A stretch of DNA of 5,546 nt, from NCBI GenBank assembly GCA_946535685.1, contig CAMNDR010000079.1, positions 1 through 5,546 of the forward strand, in the 5' to 3' direction. Under the pieces are notes generated by a model. That model worked only from the letters and a program-made list of their open reading frames with translations, searched no databases and was not told the origin of the DNA. This DNA comes from an uncultured Clostridia bacterium (GTDB lineage: Bacteria; Bacillota; Clostridia; Oscillospirales; Ruminococcaceae). The first letter of the stretch is position 1, and every line of letters begins with the position of its first letter. This document shows positions 1-5,546 of the stretch, piece by piece. The position numbers and the translations under genes are program-made.

Positions 1-870
1 GTACTCGTCCTTTTCGGTGTTAAGCAATTCTTTTTCTTCTGCAGTCAGCGGAATGACGATAGCGTGATAATCCGCCTGCATCAGTTCTTCGCTGCGGCCG
101 TCGCTGTAGGTGACACGATATGCCTTCTTGCCAAGCATATCCATCTGGGAGTCGATCAGCGTGATCTCCACGTCCTCAGAGATACCGAGGATCTGGGCGG
201 TGATGTCCTGACGGTTCTCGATCGTCCATTCGATGGTGACATCCTTGTTCAGCGGACGCTCGATCTTGACGTTGCGGGAAAGTCCCTTCACTTCAAAGCG
301 AACCATACTGTAGTCTCTGTCAAGCTCACTCGATTCCACAACGACCTTGGTGCAGCCGTTGGAGCTGTCCACCGTCTCTGTTACCGCATAGCGGTAAGCG
401 CCGGTCGGAGAGACACCTTCCTGCACGACCGTGGTCACGGTGGAAGGCGCAAACAACGAGGTCACCAGGAAGTACACCAGAGACCCGAGCAGATAGAGGA
501 GCAGGAACACAGTGCCCCAGACGGTCTTGGCTGTTTCGCCGAGTCCGGAGAAGAAGAAAATGATCAGTGATACCACGAGCGGCGGGATCAGCAGTCCCCA
601 TTCTCCGAAAAACATCAGCAGCGGCAGCAGGAGAAGCGGCAGCAATACGATGCTGACGATCTTGGTAATGAGCTGCTTGCGGGTGTAGAGCATCACGATC
701 AGTGCAATGACTGAGACAGCCGAAATGCCGACACAAAGCTGTGTTGGTTCCTTGACAACGAGGTCATAGAAGATCGACATATACGCCAGCCAGCCGACCA
801 TTGCGGCGTAGCCGATGCCAAGAAGCGAAATGACCCGCTTCGTCCAGACGTTCTTGAAAAAATCACTCAT
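1..870 (-). CDS. Integral membrane protein of unknown function, 3' end cut by window edge
   Basis: An open frame of 290 codons runs from an ATG at 870-868 to base 1 with no stop, so the C-terminus lies outside the window. The start is supported by an AAAGGAT ribosome binding site (about 878-884) 7 bases upstream and by a promoter further up. The protein begins with a short charged stretch (MSDFFKNVWTKR). It then shows about five hydrophobic segments, at roughly residues 13-35, 45-62, 70-88, 91-110 and 116-140. From about 141 it becomes a soluble, polar, beta-rich-looking domain, predicted to lie on one face of the membrane. Residues 153-180 (SPTGAYRY followed by a D-S-S-N-G-C-T-K-V-V-V stretch) loosely resemble the 'SPDGKY...' domain of many small Firmicute membrane or lipoproteins, but this is weak. 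No catalytic motif is visible. It is divergent from the trp operon and need not be functionally related to it. I do not recognise the family. The gene is real on frame length, codon use, RBS and promoter. Confidence 0.85.
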   Translation of the reverse strand, partial: MSDFFKNVWTKRVISLLGIGYAAMVGWLAYMSIFYDLVVKEPTQLCVGISAVSVIALIVMLYTRKQLITKIVSIVLLPLLLLPLLMFFGEWGLLIPPLVVSLIIFFFSGLGETAKTVWGTVFLLLYLLGSLVYFLVTSLFAPSTVTTVVQEGVSPTGAYRYAVTETVDSSNGCTKVVVESSELDRDYSMVRFEVKGLSRNVKIERPLNKDVTIEWTIENRQDITAQILGISEDVEITLIDSQMDMLGKKAYRVTYSDGRSEELMQADYHAIVIPLTAEEKELLNTEKDEY

Positions 871-886
871 ATTCCTATCCTTTTTG

Positions 887-953
887 CCGGTGCAAGCGCT
901 TTGCGGACACCGGTCCTTTCTGTATCTCTGATGATTCCGGCACAGGATGCCGG
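887..953 (-). other. Structured 5' leader of the membrane-protein gene (two inverted repeats)
   Basis: The predicted leader contains two perfect 6-bp inverted repeats. One is CCGGCA (937-942) with TGCCGG (948-953), loop of 5. The other is CCGGTG (887-892) with CACCGG (908-913), loop of 15, inside which GCAA/TTGC can also pair (892-895 with 901-904, sharing one base with the outer stem). The second repeat ends only a few bases before the ribosome binding site at 878-884. Neither is followed by a U-run on the - strand, so they do not look like intrinsic terminators. They may affect translation or stability, or have no role. I do not recognise a known riboswitch class. Confidence 0.4.
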
Positions 954-976
954 GGCATGATGCCATGTTCTTTTCT

Positions 977-1005
977 ATTATATCATTTTTTCTGAGAAAT
1001 GGCAA
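977..1005 (-). promoter_or_regulatory. Sigma-A type promoter for the divergent membrane-protein gene
   Basis: Read on the - strand, TTGCCA (1005-1000) is followed by a 17-base spacer and a perfect TATAAT (982-977). This predicts a transcript start near 970 and a 5' leader of about 100 bases before the ATG at 870. Only one base of the -35 box departs from TTGACA. The call rests on motif match and correct orientation to the gene. Confidence 0.8.
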
Positions 1006-1064
1006 GTGTTTTCCGCAAATTTCTTTTGATAATTTACACCTGACAGAAGCATAAGCGCCTATAA

Positions 1065-1087
1065 CTGAATTATTGTATCTAATTCAG
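1065..1087. promoter_or_regulatory. Perfect 8-bp dyad between divergent promoters, candidate operator
   Basis: CTGAATTA (1065-1072) and TAATTCAG (1080-1087) form a perfect inverted repeat with a 7-base spacer. It ends 10 bases upstream of the trp -35 box (1098-1103) and lies about 60 bases upstream of the -35 box of the divergent gene. The flanks lack a U-run on either strand, so a terminator is unlikely. Dyads of this size and place often bind a dimeric regulator. No regulator family is identifiable from the site alone, and chance dyads occur in AT-rich spacers. Confidence 0.4.
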
Positions 1088-1097
1088 AAAAAACCTC

Positions 1098-1126
1098 TTG
1101 ACAAATCCGGCAACATGTGGTATAAT
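1098..1126 (+). promoter_or_regulatory. Consensus extended -10 sigma-A promoter of the trp operon
   Basis: TTGACA (1098-1103) and TATAAT (1121-1126) both match consensus exactly and are 17 bases apart. A TG at 1118-1119 one base before the -10 gives the extended -10 form, and an A-run (1088-1093) just upstream resembles an UP element. The predicted start is about 1132-1134, just ahead of the T-box leader. Such a strong promoter fits an operon whose output is set mainly downstream by attenuation. Confidence 0.92.
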
Positions 1127-1132
1127 GCAAAC

Positions 1133-1413
1133 ATAATTGAATCAACCAAAATCCTGTGAGCAAAAGTAAGTAGCCCGTAACACAGTGTGCAGAGAGCCGG
1201 CGTCTGGTGTGAGTCCGGTACATATGCTGCGTGGTGAATGGATTTGTGAGGAGCAAAGGAGAAAGGGTTCCGAGTATCCTGCGCCGTAAGCCCGGCGTTA
1301 TCGGGCAGGATATGTTAGTATCTGTAAACGAGGAGCAGTCTGTGCGCACATGCTGCTTGAACATCCGGGTGGCACCACGAGTCGATCGTCCCAGAATTTG
1401 GGGACAGATCGGC
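1133..1413 (+). promoter_or_regulatory. T-box leader (tRNA-Trp sensing riboswitch)
   Basis: The leader senses uncharged tRNA-Trp and controls readthrough into trpE. Stem I shows AGUA repeats on the 5' side of the specifier loop (1165-1172), the AGAGAG motif (1191-1196), and a distal CCGG/CCGG stem (1197-1200 with 1215-1218) whose loop carries GGUGUGA (1206-1212). On the 3' side GAA (1236-1238) precedes the specifier UGG (1239-1241), the tryptophan codon. A central hairpin pairs UAUCCUGC (1275-1282) with GCAGGAUA (1305-1312). A Stem III-like hairpin pairs AGCAG (1334-1338) with CUGCU (1353-1357) around a UGUG/CACA core. The T-box sequence CGGGTGGCACCACG (1366-1379) gives the canonical 7-base bulge UGGCACC (1370-1376) between helix GGG/CCC (1367-1369 with 1390-1392) and helix ACGA/UCGU (1377-1380 with 1386-1389). 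UGGC complements a GCCA acceptor end, as expected for bacterial tRNA-Trp. The exact base of Stem I is not resolved by eye. Confidence 0.96.
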
Positions 1414-1420
1414 TTTTTTT
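1381..1420 (+). terminator. T-box attenuator (rho-independent terminator)
   Basis: GTCGATCGTCCC (1381-1392) pairs with GGGAC-A-GATC-GGC (1401-1413), giving 12 base pairs with one G-U pair and one bulged A (1406). The loop is 8 bases and seven Ts follow (1414-1420). The 5' arm shares bases 1386-1392 with the 3' arm of the antiterminator, so the two folds exclude each other. When tRNA-Trp is charged this stem should form and stop transcription before trpE. Confidence 0.95.
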
Positions 1421-1450
1421 ATTTCCTGGAGCTTGTTTACACATGAAGGA

Positions 1451-1475
1451 AGGACAGCGCTTCCGGCGCTGTTCT
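1451..1475 (+). other. Stable hairpin between the attenuator and trpE
   Basis: ACAGCGC (1454-1460) pairs perfectly with GCGCTGT (1466-1472) around a 5-base loop. Three more pairs including a G-U extend the stem to 1451 and 1475. A short TTTT (1483-1486) follows only after 7 unpaired bases, so this is not a classic terminator. It lies 15 bases upstream of the trpE ribosome binding site, and may affect mRNA 5' end stability or translation. Its function is unknown. Confidence 0.5.
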
Positions 1476-1505
1476 GCAGGCATTTTAGTGAGGAGGACAT
1501 GAATC

Positions 1506-2975
1506 ATGTTGTTGTATCCAACGCTCGATGAAGTGCAGCGCCTTGCTGCCAGGTATCAGACTGTGCCGGTGTTTTTCACATTCCCGGCCGACCACCGCAC
1601 ACCCATCAGTATCTTCACAGCGCTTTCCCAGGGCGAGGAAACGGCTTTCCTGCTGGAATCCGTCAATGACGGCTCGCAGTGGGATCGGTATTCCTTCATC
1701 GGTTTTCATCCTGCCAGGGAATACCGTGCTGCCGGCGCACAGCTCCGCATCACGGAGAACGGCGAGAGCCGGACGGTGACAGAGGCGGATCCCTTTGCTG
1801 TGCTGCAGGCGCAGCTCGACGCCAATACTTCCCCGAAATTTGAGGAGCTTCCGTATTTCACCGGCGGTCTCATCGGTTATTTTGCGTATGATGCTGTTCG
1901 CTATACCGAGCACAGGCTCGTGAATGTCCCCACGGATGACACCGGTATGCCGGATCTGCATCTGTTCGGGTATGATGAGCTGGTCGCCTATGACCATCTC
2001 AATTCCAATGCGATCGTGATCGTCAATCTTCGTGCAGACGGCGATCTTGCGGCGCAGTATGAGCATGCGAAGCTCCGTGCAGCCGAGATCGCAGCGAAGA
2101 TCGAGGGGTGTCACTGCAGAGGCCAGTACCGTGATGATGAAGCAGTTGTCCGGGTCGGCTCAAATCTGGAAAAGGAAGAATATATGGAAATGGTCGAGCA
2201 GGCGAAGGCCTACATCAAGGCAGGCGATATTTTCCAGGTGGTGCTCTCCCAGCGCTTTGCAGTGGACAATCCGCCCGACAGCTTCGAGGTCTACCGCCGG
2301 CTGCGTGCGACCAATCCTTCGCCGTATCTGTACTATTTTAAAACGAAGGAATATGAGATCGCAGGCGCTTCTCCGGAGCTGCTCGTCAAGGTAACGGACG
2401 GCCGTGCGGCGACCCGCCCGATCGCAGGTACCCGTCCGAGGGGGAAGGATCATGCAGAGGATCAGGCGCTGGAGGCATCGCTGCTTGCCGATGCCAAGGA
2501 GCGTGCTGAGCACACGATGCTCGTGGATCTCGGCAGAAATGACCTCGGCAGGGTCTGCGCCTACGGCAGCGTGGAGGTCACGGATTTCATGCGGGTCGAG
2601 CGCTATTCCAAGGTGATGCACCTTGTCTCTGATGTGCAGGGAACGCTCCGGGAGGGCGTACAGCCGCTCGATGTGCTGCGCTCCGTGCTTCCGGCAGGAA
2701 CGCTCTCCGGTGCGCCGAAGGTGCGTGCCATGGAGATCATTGACGAGCTGGAAAACCGTAAGCGTGGCCTGTACGGCGGCACCGTCGGCTACTTTGGCTA
2801 CAACGGCGACATGAATACCTGCATCGCCATCCGCACGGTGCTGTACCGTGAGGGGAAGGCATATGTGCAGGCCGGCGCCGGGATCGTTGCGGATTCCGAC
2901 CCGGAGAAGGAATTTGAGGAAACGACACACAAGGCCGAGGCCATGCTGACTGCGATCAAGGAGGCAAGAAAATGA
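1506..2975 (+). CDS. trpE: Anthranilate synthase component I (TrpE)
   Basis: This 489-residue cytoplasmic enzyme makes anthranilate from chorismate, using ammonia delivered by the TrpG domain. The N-terminal domain holds the LLES element (49-52) followed by RYSFIG (61-66), which with NPSPY (270-274) forms the tryptophan feedback site in the family. The C-terminal chorismate-binding domain shows GASPE (287-291), TRPIAGT (303-309), HTMLVDLGRNDLGR (336-349), PAGTLSGAPK (396-405), GGTVGYF (424-430) and the Mg-binding QAGAGIVADSDPEKE (455-469). Alanine 307 in PIAGT, where PabB enzymes carry lysine, separates it from aminodeoxychorismate synthase. Length is usual for the family. The start is set by AGGAGG at 1491-1496, 9 bases before the ATG. 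An earlier ATG at 1499 is out of frame and too close to the RBS. It is the first gene of the operon, downstream of the Trp T-box, and its stop overlaps the next start by 4 bases. Confidence 0.98.
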   Translation: MLLYPTLDEVQRLAARYQTVPVFFTFPADHRTPISIFTALSQGEETAFLLESVNDGSQWDRYSFIGFHPAREYRAAGAQLRITENGESRTVTEADPFAVLQAQLDANTSPKFEELPYFTGGLIGYFAYDAVRYTEHRLVNVPTDDTGMPDLHLFGYDELVAYDHLNSNAIVIVNLRADGDLAAQYEHAKLRAAEIAAKIEGCHCRGQYRDDEAVVRVGSNLEKEEYMEMVEQAKAYIKAGDIFQVVLSQRFAVDNPPDSFEVYRRLRATNPSPYLYYFKTKEYEIAGASPELLVKVTDGRAATRPIAGTRPRGKDHAEDQALEASLLADAKERAEHTMLVDLGRNDLGRVCAYGSVEVTDFMRVERYSKVMHLVSDVQGTLREGVQPLDVLRSVLPAGTLSGAPKVRAMEIIDELENRKRGLYGGTVGYFGYNGDMNTCIAIRTVLYREGKAYVQAGAGIVADSDPEKEFEETTHKAEAMLTAIKEARK

Positions 2976-4591
2976 TCCTGGTAATTGACAATTATGATTC
3001 CTTCACGTATAATCTCGTACAGATGCTCGGAACGCTCTATCCGGACATCACCGTGAAGCGAAATGACGAAATCACGACCGATGACATCGCACAGCTCTCG
3101 CCCGATGCGATCCTGATCTCACCCGGCCCGGGCTATCCGGAAACGGCAGGCATCTCCGTGGAGACGGTGCAGCGGTTCAGCGGCAAAATTCCGATCCTTG
3201 GTGTCTGCCTCGGTCATCAGTCCATTGCGGAGGCGTTCGGCGGCAAGATCATCCCTGCCCGTTCGCTGATGCACGGCAAGTCGAGCACCATCCGCATGGA
3301 GGAGCAGCACCCGCTGTTCCGTGGGATGCCGTGTCCGTTCACAGCGGGGCGCTATCATTCGCTGATCGTGGATGAAGGCTCGCTGCCGGATTGTCTGTAT
3401 GTGACGGCGCTTGACGAAAATGGCCAGATCATGGCGCTTTCCCATAAGGAGCACAAGACCTATGGCCTGCAGTTCCATCCGGAATCCGTCCTGACCGGTG
3501 AGGGAAAGCGGATCCTGCGCAATTTCCTGGCAGATGCCGGTCTTGTTGAACCGGAGCCGATCGAGCAGCCGGTCGATCTCAAGCCGATCTATGCCAAGCT
3601 CATGAACCGGGAAAACCTGACCCTTGCGGAAGCCGAGCACACGATGGAGATGCTTATGAGCGGCAAGGCTTCGCCGCTGCACATCGCCACCGTTCTGACG
3701 GCGCTTGCCACAAAGGGCGAAACACCGGAGGAAATCGCCGGTCTTGCGCGTGGCATGCGGGCAAAGGCAGCGCTTGTTCCGGATGCGTCCGACACGATCG
3801 ACATTGTGGGAACCGGCGGCGACAAGGCCTTCACCTTCAACATCTCCACGACCTCGGCATTTGTGGCATCTGCTGCAGGTGCAAAGGTCGCAAAGCACGG
3901 AAATCGCTCTGTATCGAGCAAATCTGGTGCAGCAGATGTGCTTGAAGCACTTGGCGTGAAGATCGCCTCGAAGCCGATGCAGGCAAAGGCGTGCATCGAC
4001 AAGGTCGGGCTCTCGTTCCTCTTTGCGCAGAGCTATCACGCCAGCATGCGCTTTGTCGGCCCGATCCGCGGGCAGCTTGGTGTGCGGACGGTGTTCAACA
4101 TCCTTGGCCCGCTGACCAATCCGGCAAAGGCGGACTACATCATCCTCGGCGTGTATACGAAGGAGCTGACCGAGATCATGGCGAAGGTGCTGCAGCAGGT
4201 CGGCATCAAGCGCGCGATGGTGGTGTTCGGCAATGATGTGCTTGATGAGATCAGCATCTCCGATGCCACGACCGTGACCGAGGTCAACGGTGAGGAGCTG
4301 CGCACCTATGAGATCACACCGGAGGAATTCGGCCTGCACCGCTATGCCAAGGAGGAGATCGTCGGCGGCACGCCGCAGGAGAATGCGAACATCACCCGCG
4401 GCATCCTCGACGGAAGCATCACCGGTGCCAAGCGTGACATTGTGCTGATGAATGCCGGTGCGGCGCTTTATACCTATGGCGTGGCAAAGACGCTTGCGGA
4501 CGGCATCCGGCTTGCTGCCGAGACGATCGACAGCGGAAAGGCGCTTGCCAAGCTCGATGCATTTGTGGCATTCACCAATGAAATGGAGTAA
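2972..4591 (+). CDS. trpGD: Fused anthranilate synthase component II / anthranilate phosphoribosyltransferase (TrpG-TrpD)
   Basis: This 539-residue bifunctional protein combines two steps. Residues 1-190 are a class I glutamine amidotransferase that supplies ammonia to TrpE: NYDSFTYN (7-14), the oxyanion-loop PGPG (51-54), the nucleophile Cys79 in GVCLGH (77-82), and His169/Glu171 in FHPES. After a short proline- and glutamate-rich linker (about 191-204), residues 205-539 are the TrpD domain, which joins anthranilate and PRPP. It has GTGGD (280-284), NIST (290-293), KHGNRSVSSKSG (308-319), the conserved RTVFNILGPLTNP (372-384), and the metal-binding Asp-Glu pair at 425-426. No stop, frameshift or internal start interrupts the join. 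The residue after GTGGD is Lys285, where many homologues have glycine. AAGGAGG (2958-2964) sits 7 bases before the ATG. The ATGA overlap with trpE suggests translational coupling and equal amounts of the two synthase subunits. Such fusions are known in enterobacteria and elsewhere. Confidence 0.97.
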   Translation: MILVIDNYDSFTYNLVQMLGTLYPDITVKRNDEITTDDIAQLSPDAILISPGPGYPETAGISVETVQRFSGKIPILGVCLGHQSIAEAFGGKIIPARSLMHGKSSTIRMEEQHPLFRGMPCPFTAGRYHSLIVDEGSLPDCLYVTALDENGQIMALSHKEHKTYGLQFHPESVLTGEGKRILRNFLADAGLVEPEPIEQPVDLKPIYAKLMNRENLTLAEAEHTMEMLMSGKASPLHIATVLTALATKGETPEEIAGLARGMRAKAALVPDASDTIDIVGTGGDKAFTFNISTTSAFVASAAGAKVAKHGNRSVSSKSGAADVLEALGVKIASKPMQAKACIDKVGLSFLFAQSYHASMRFVGPIRGQLGVRTVFNILGPLTNPAKADYIILGVYTKELTEIMAKVLQQVGIKRAMVVFGNDVLDEISISDATTVTEVNGEELRTYEITPEEFGLHRYAKEEIVGGTPQENANITRGILDGSITGAKRDIVLMNAGAALYTYGVAKTLADGIRLAAETIDSGKALAKLDAFVAFTNEME

Positions 4592-4594
4592 GAC

Positions 4595-5380
4595 ATGGAG
4601 ACGATCTTAGAAAAGATCTGTGCAGCGAGGGCTGACCAGCTTGTCCGGGAGAAGGCGCATACGCCGCCTGCGCAGATGCGCCGGCTGGCAGAAGCCGCCC
4701 CGCAGCGCCCCGGTTTTTACGAGGCGCTTGCAAAGCCCGGCCTTTCGTGCATCTGCGAGGTCAAGAAGGCATCGCCTTCCAAGGGGCTGATCCGGCCGGA
4801 TTTCCGCCCGGTGGAGCTTGCGCAGGAATATGCGGCAGCCGGTGCGGACTGCATCTCCTGCCTGACAGAGGAGCGGTATTTTCAGGGCAGCAGCACCTAT
4901 CTGCGTGACATTGCTGCAGCGGTAAACATTCCGGTGCTGCGCAAGGATTTCGTGATCGACGAGTATATGATCTATGAGGCAAAGGCGCTCGGTGCATCGG
5001 CGGTGCTGCTGATCGCTGCGGTGCTGGAGGATGCGAAGCTGCAGGCGTATTTCTCCCTGGCACACACGCTCGGGATGGATTGCCTGGTCGAAGTCCATAC
5101 GCCGGAGGAAATGGAGCGGGCACAGCGTCTGCAGCCGAAGATCCTGGGTGTGAATAACCGGGATCTGAAGACCTTCAAGGTCGATCTGGCGCATACGGCG
5201 GAGCTTGCAGCGATGCGGCTTCCCGGTCAGGTCTTCGTCTCGGAATCCGGCATCCGTGACAATGCCGATATGCATACTGTGCGGCAAAACGGCGCAGATG
5301 CGGTGCTCATCGGTGAGACGCTGATGCGCTCTGACAACATCACTGCAACGCTGCATGCCCTCCGGGAGGGCACCAGATGA
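4595..5380 (+). CDS. trpC: Indole-3-glycerol phosphate synthase (TrpC)
   Basis: This 261-residue (beta/alpha)8-barrel enzyme decarboxylates and cyclises CdRP to indole-3-glycerol phosphate, the fourth step of the pathway. Family motifs appear in order: EVKKASPSKG (55-64) with Glu55 and Lys57, VLRKDF (114-119) with Lys117 as the likely general acid, LVEVHT (164-169) with Glu166 as the likely general base, GVNNRDL (185-191), SESGI (216-220) and the phosphate-binding VLIGETLM (237-244). Catalytic assignments are by motif alignment to characterised homologues. It is a single-domain protein of normal length, not fused to TrpF as in E. coli. The start lies 3 bases after the trpGD stop, with TGGAG at 4584-4588 as ribosome binding site inside the end of trpGD. 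Its stop overlaps the trpF start by 4 bases. Confidence 0.98.
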   Translation: METILEKICAARADQLVREKAHTPPAQMRRLAEAAPQRPGFYEALAKPGLSCICEVKKASPSKGLIRPDFRPVELAQEYAAAGADCISCLTEERYFQGSSTYLRDIAAAVNIPVLRKDFVIDEYMIYEAKALGASAVLLIAAVLEDAKLQAYFSLAHTLGMDCLVEVHTPEEMERAQRLQPKILGVNNRDLKTFKVDLAHTAELAAMRLPGQVFVSESGIRDNADMHTVRQNGADAVLIGETLMRSDNITATLHALREGTR

Positions 5381-5546
5381 GCACGCTGCTCAAGATCTGC
5401 GGCATCCGCCGACCGGAGGACGTGGGCTATCTGAATGCGTATCCGCCGGATTTTGCAGGCTTTATCTGCACACCCGGCTTCCGGCGGTCGGTCACGCTGG
5501 AGCAGCTCCGGGAGCTCTGCCATCTGATGGCACTGCAGATCGTCCG
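5377..5546 (+). CDS. trpF: Phosphoribosylanthranilate isomerase (TrpF), 5' part only
   Basis: Only 56 complete codons are in the window and the frame is open at the right edge. The start reads MSTLLKICGIRRPEDV, with the KICGI signature of the family and Cys8 at the position of the general-base cysteine. Residues 25-39 (DFAGFI, then P and RRSV) match the conserved second-strand region usually seen as GF-(I/V)-F-x-P-x-S-x-R. The enzyme isomerises phosphoribosylanthranilate to CdRP, the substrate of TrpC, which precedes it. The start is supported by GGGAGGG (5364-5370), 6 bases upstream, and by the ATGA overlap with trpC. The proton-donor aspartate of the family lies beyond the window, so completeness cannot be judged. 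Confidence 0.93.
   Translation, partial: MSTLLKICGIRRPEDVGYLNAYPPDFAGFICTPGFRRSVTLEQLRELCHLMALQIV

Noticed and set aside
64..570. 168-codon open frame on the + strand opposite the membrane-protein gene
   Set aside because: It lies in the same codon-aligned antisense phase, has an Arg/His-rich translation with no domain, and the - strand frame has a promoter, RBS and coherent membrane topology.
1065..1093. Dyad with adjacent A-run as a rho-independent terminator
   Set aside because: On the + strand the stem is followed by As, and on the - strand there is no U-run after the stem. It is also upstream of the + promoter with no + strand gene before it. A protein-binding site is the better guess.
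1231..1446. 71-codon frame in the leader starting at GTG, and a 101-codon antisense frame (1059-1364)
   Set aside because: Both lie over the T-box structure and its terminator, and the sequence there is fully explained by conserved RNA motifs. The + strand frame has no proper ribosome binding site.
1499..1501. Alternative ATG for trpE
   Set aside because: It is out of frame with trpE, runs into a stop within about ten codons, and is only 2 bases from the AGGAGG site.
1443..1502. 19-codon frame before trpE that could be a leader peptide
   Set aside because: It contains no Trp codons, its nearest GGAG is 11 bases from the ATG, and the T-box already provides attenuation. Its stop near the trpE RBS leaves coupling possible, but there is no positive evidence.
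1506..2975. TrpE as a PabB-type aminodeoxychorismate synthase
   Set aside because: The PIAGT motif has alanine (residue 307) where PabB has lysine, the LLES feedback element is present, and the gene is in a trp operon behind a Trp T-box.
3119..4339. Long antisense open frame of 406 codons opposite trpGD, with similar ones opposite trpE (2160-2930, 1485-2114) and trpC (4607-5356)
   Set aside because: All four lie in the antisense phase whose codons align directly with the sense codons, so their stops would need sense TTA, CTA or TCA codons, which these GC3-biased genes rarely use. The proteins are rich in Arg, His, Leu and Cys with no recognisable domain. They are shadows.

Overview
The window holds the start of a tryptophan biosynthesis operon, read on the + strand, and the start of a divergently transcribed membrane-protein gene on the - strand. 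A T-box leader, strong AGGAGG-type ribosome binding sites, consensus sigma-A promoters and a moderately GC-rich, GC3-biased codon usage point to a low-to-mid-GC Firmicute, most likely a clostridial lineage. I cannot name the genus from sequence alone.

Layout. Bases 1-870 (- strand) encode the first 290 residues of an unrecognised integral membrane protein that runs off the left edge. Bases 871-1505 are the divergent intergenic region. It holds a - strand promoter (about 977-1005), an 8-bp dyad between the two promoters (1065-1087), a near-perfect extended -10 promoter for the trp operon (1098-1126), a tryptophan-specific T-box leader (about 1133-1413) with its terminator (1381-1420), and a further hairpin (1451-1475) before the trpE ribosome binding site. 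Then follow trpE (1506-2975), a fused trpG-trpD gene (2972-4591), trpC (4595-5380) and the first 56 codons of trpF (5377 to the right edge). Gene junctions overlap by 4 bases (ATGA) or are 3 bases apart, so this is one tightly coupled polycistronic unit. trpB and trpA are presumably beyond the right edge.

How the genes work together. TrpE and the glutamine amidotransferase half of TrpGD form anthranilate synthase (chorismate + glutamine to anthranilate). The phosphoribosyltransferase half of TrpGD adds PRPP to give phosphoribosyl-anthranilate. TrpF isomerises this to CdRP, and TrpC closes the ring to indole-3-glycerol phosphate. The T-box senses uncharged tRNA-Trp (specifier UGG, acceptor bulge UGGC) and lets transcription pass the terminator when tryptophan is scarce. 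TrpE keeps the LLES and NPSPY elements associated with tryptophan feedback inhibition, so the pathway is probably controlled at both levels.

The operon is a well-understood system. The less explained parts are the divergent membrane protein and its structured leader, the dyad between the two promoters, and the hairpin between the T-box terminator and trpE. I see no mobile elements, tRNA or rRNA genes, CRISPR arrays or clear signs of horizontal transfer.
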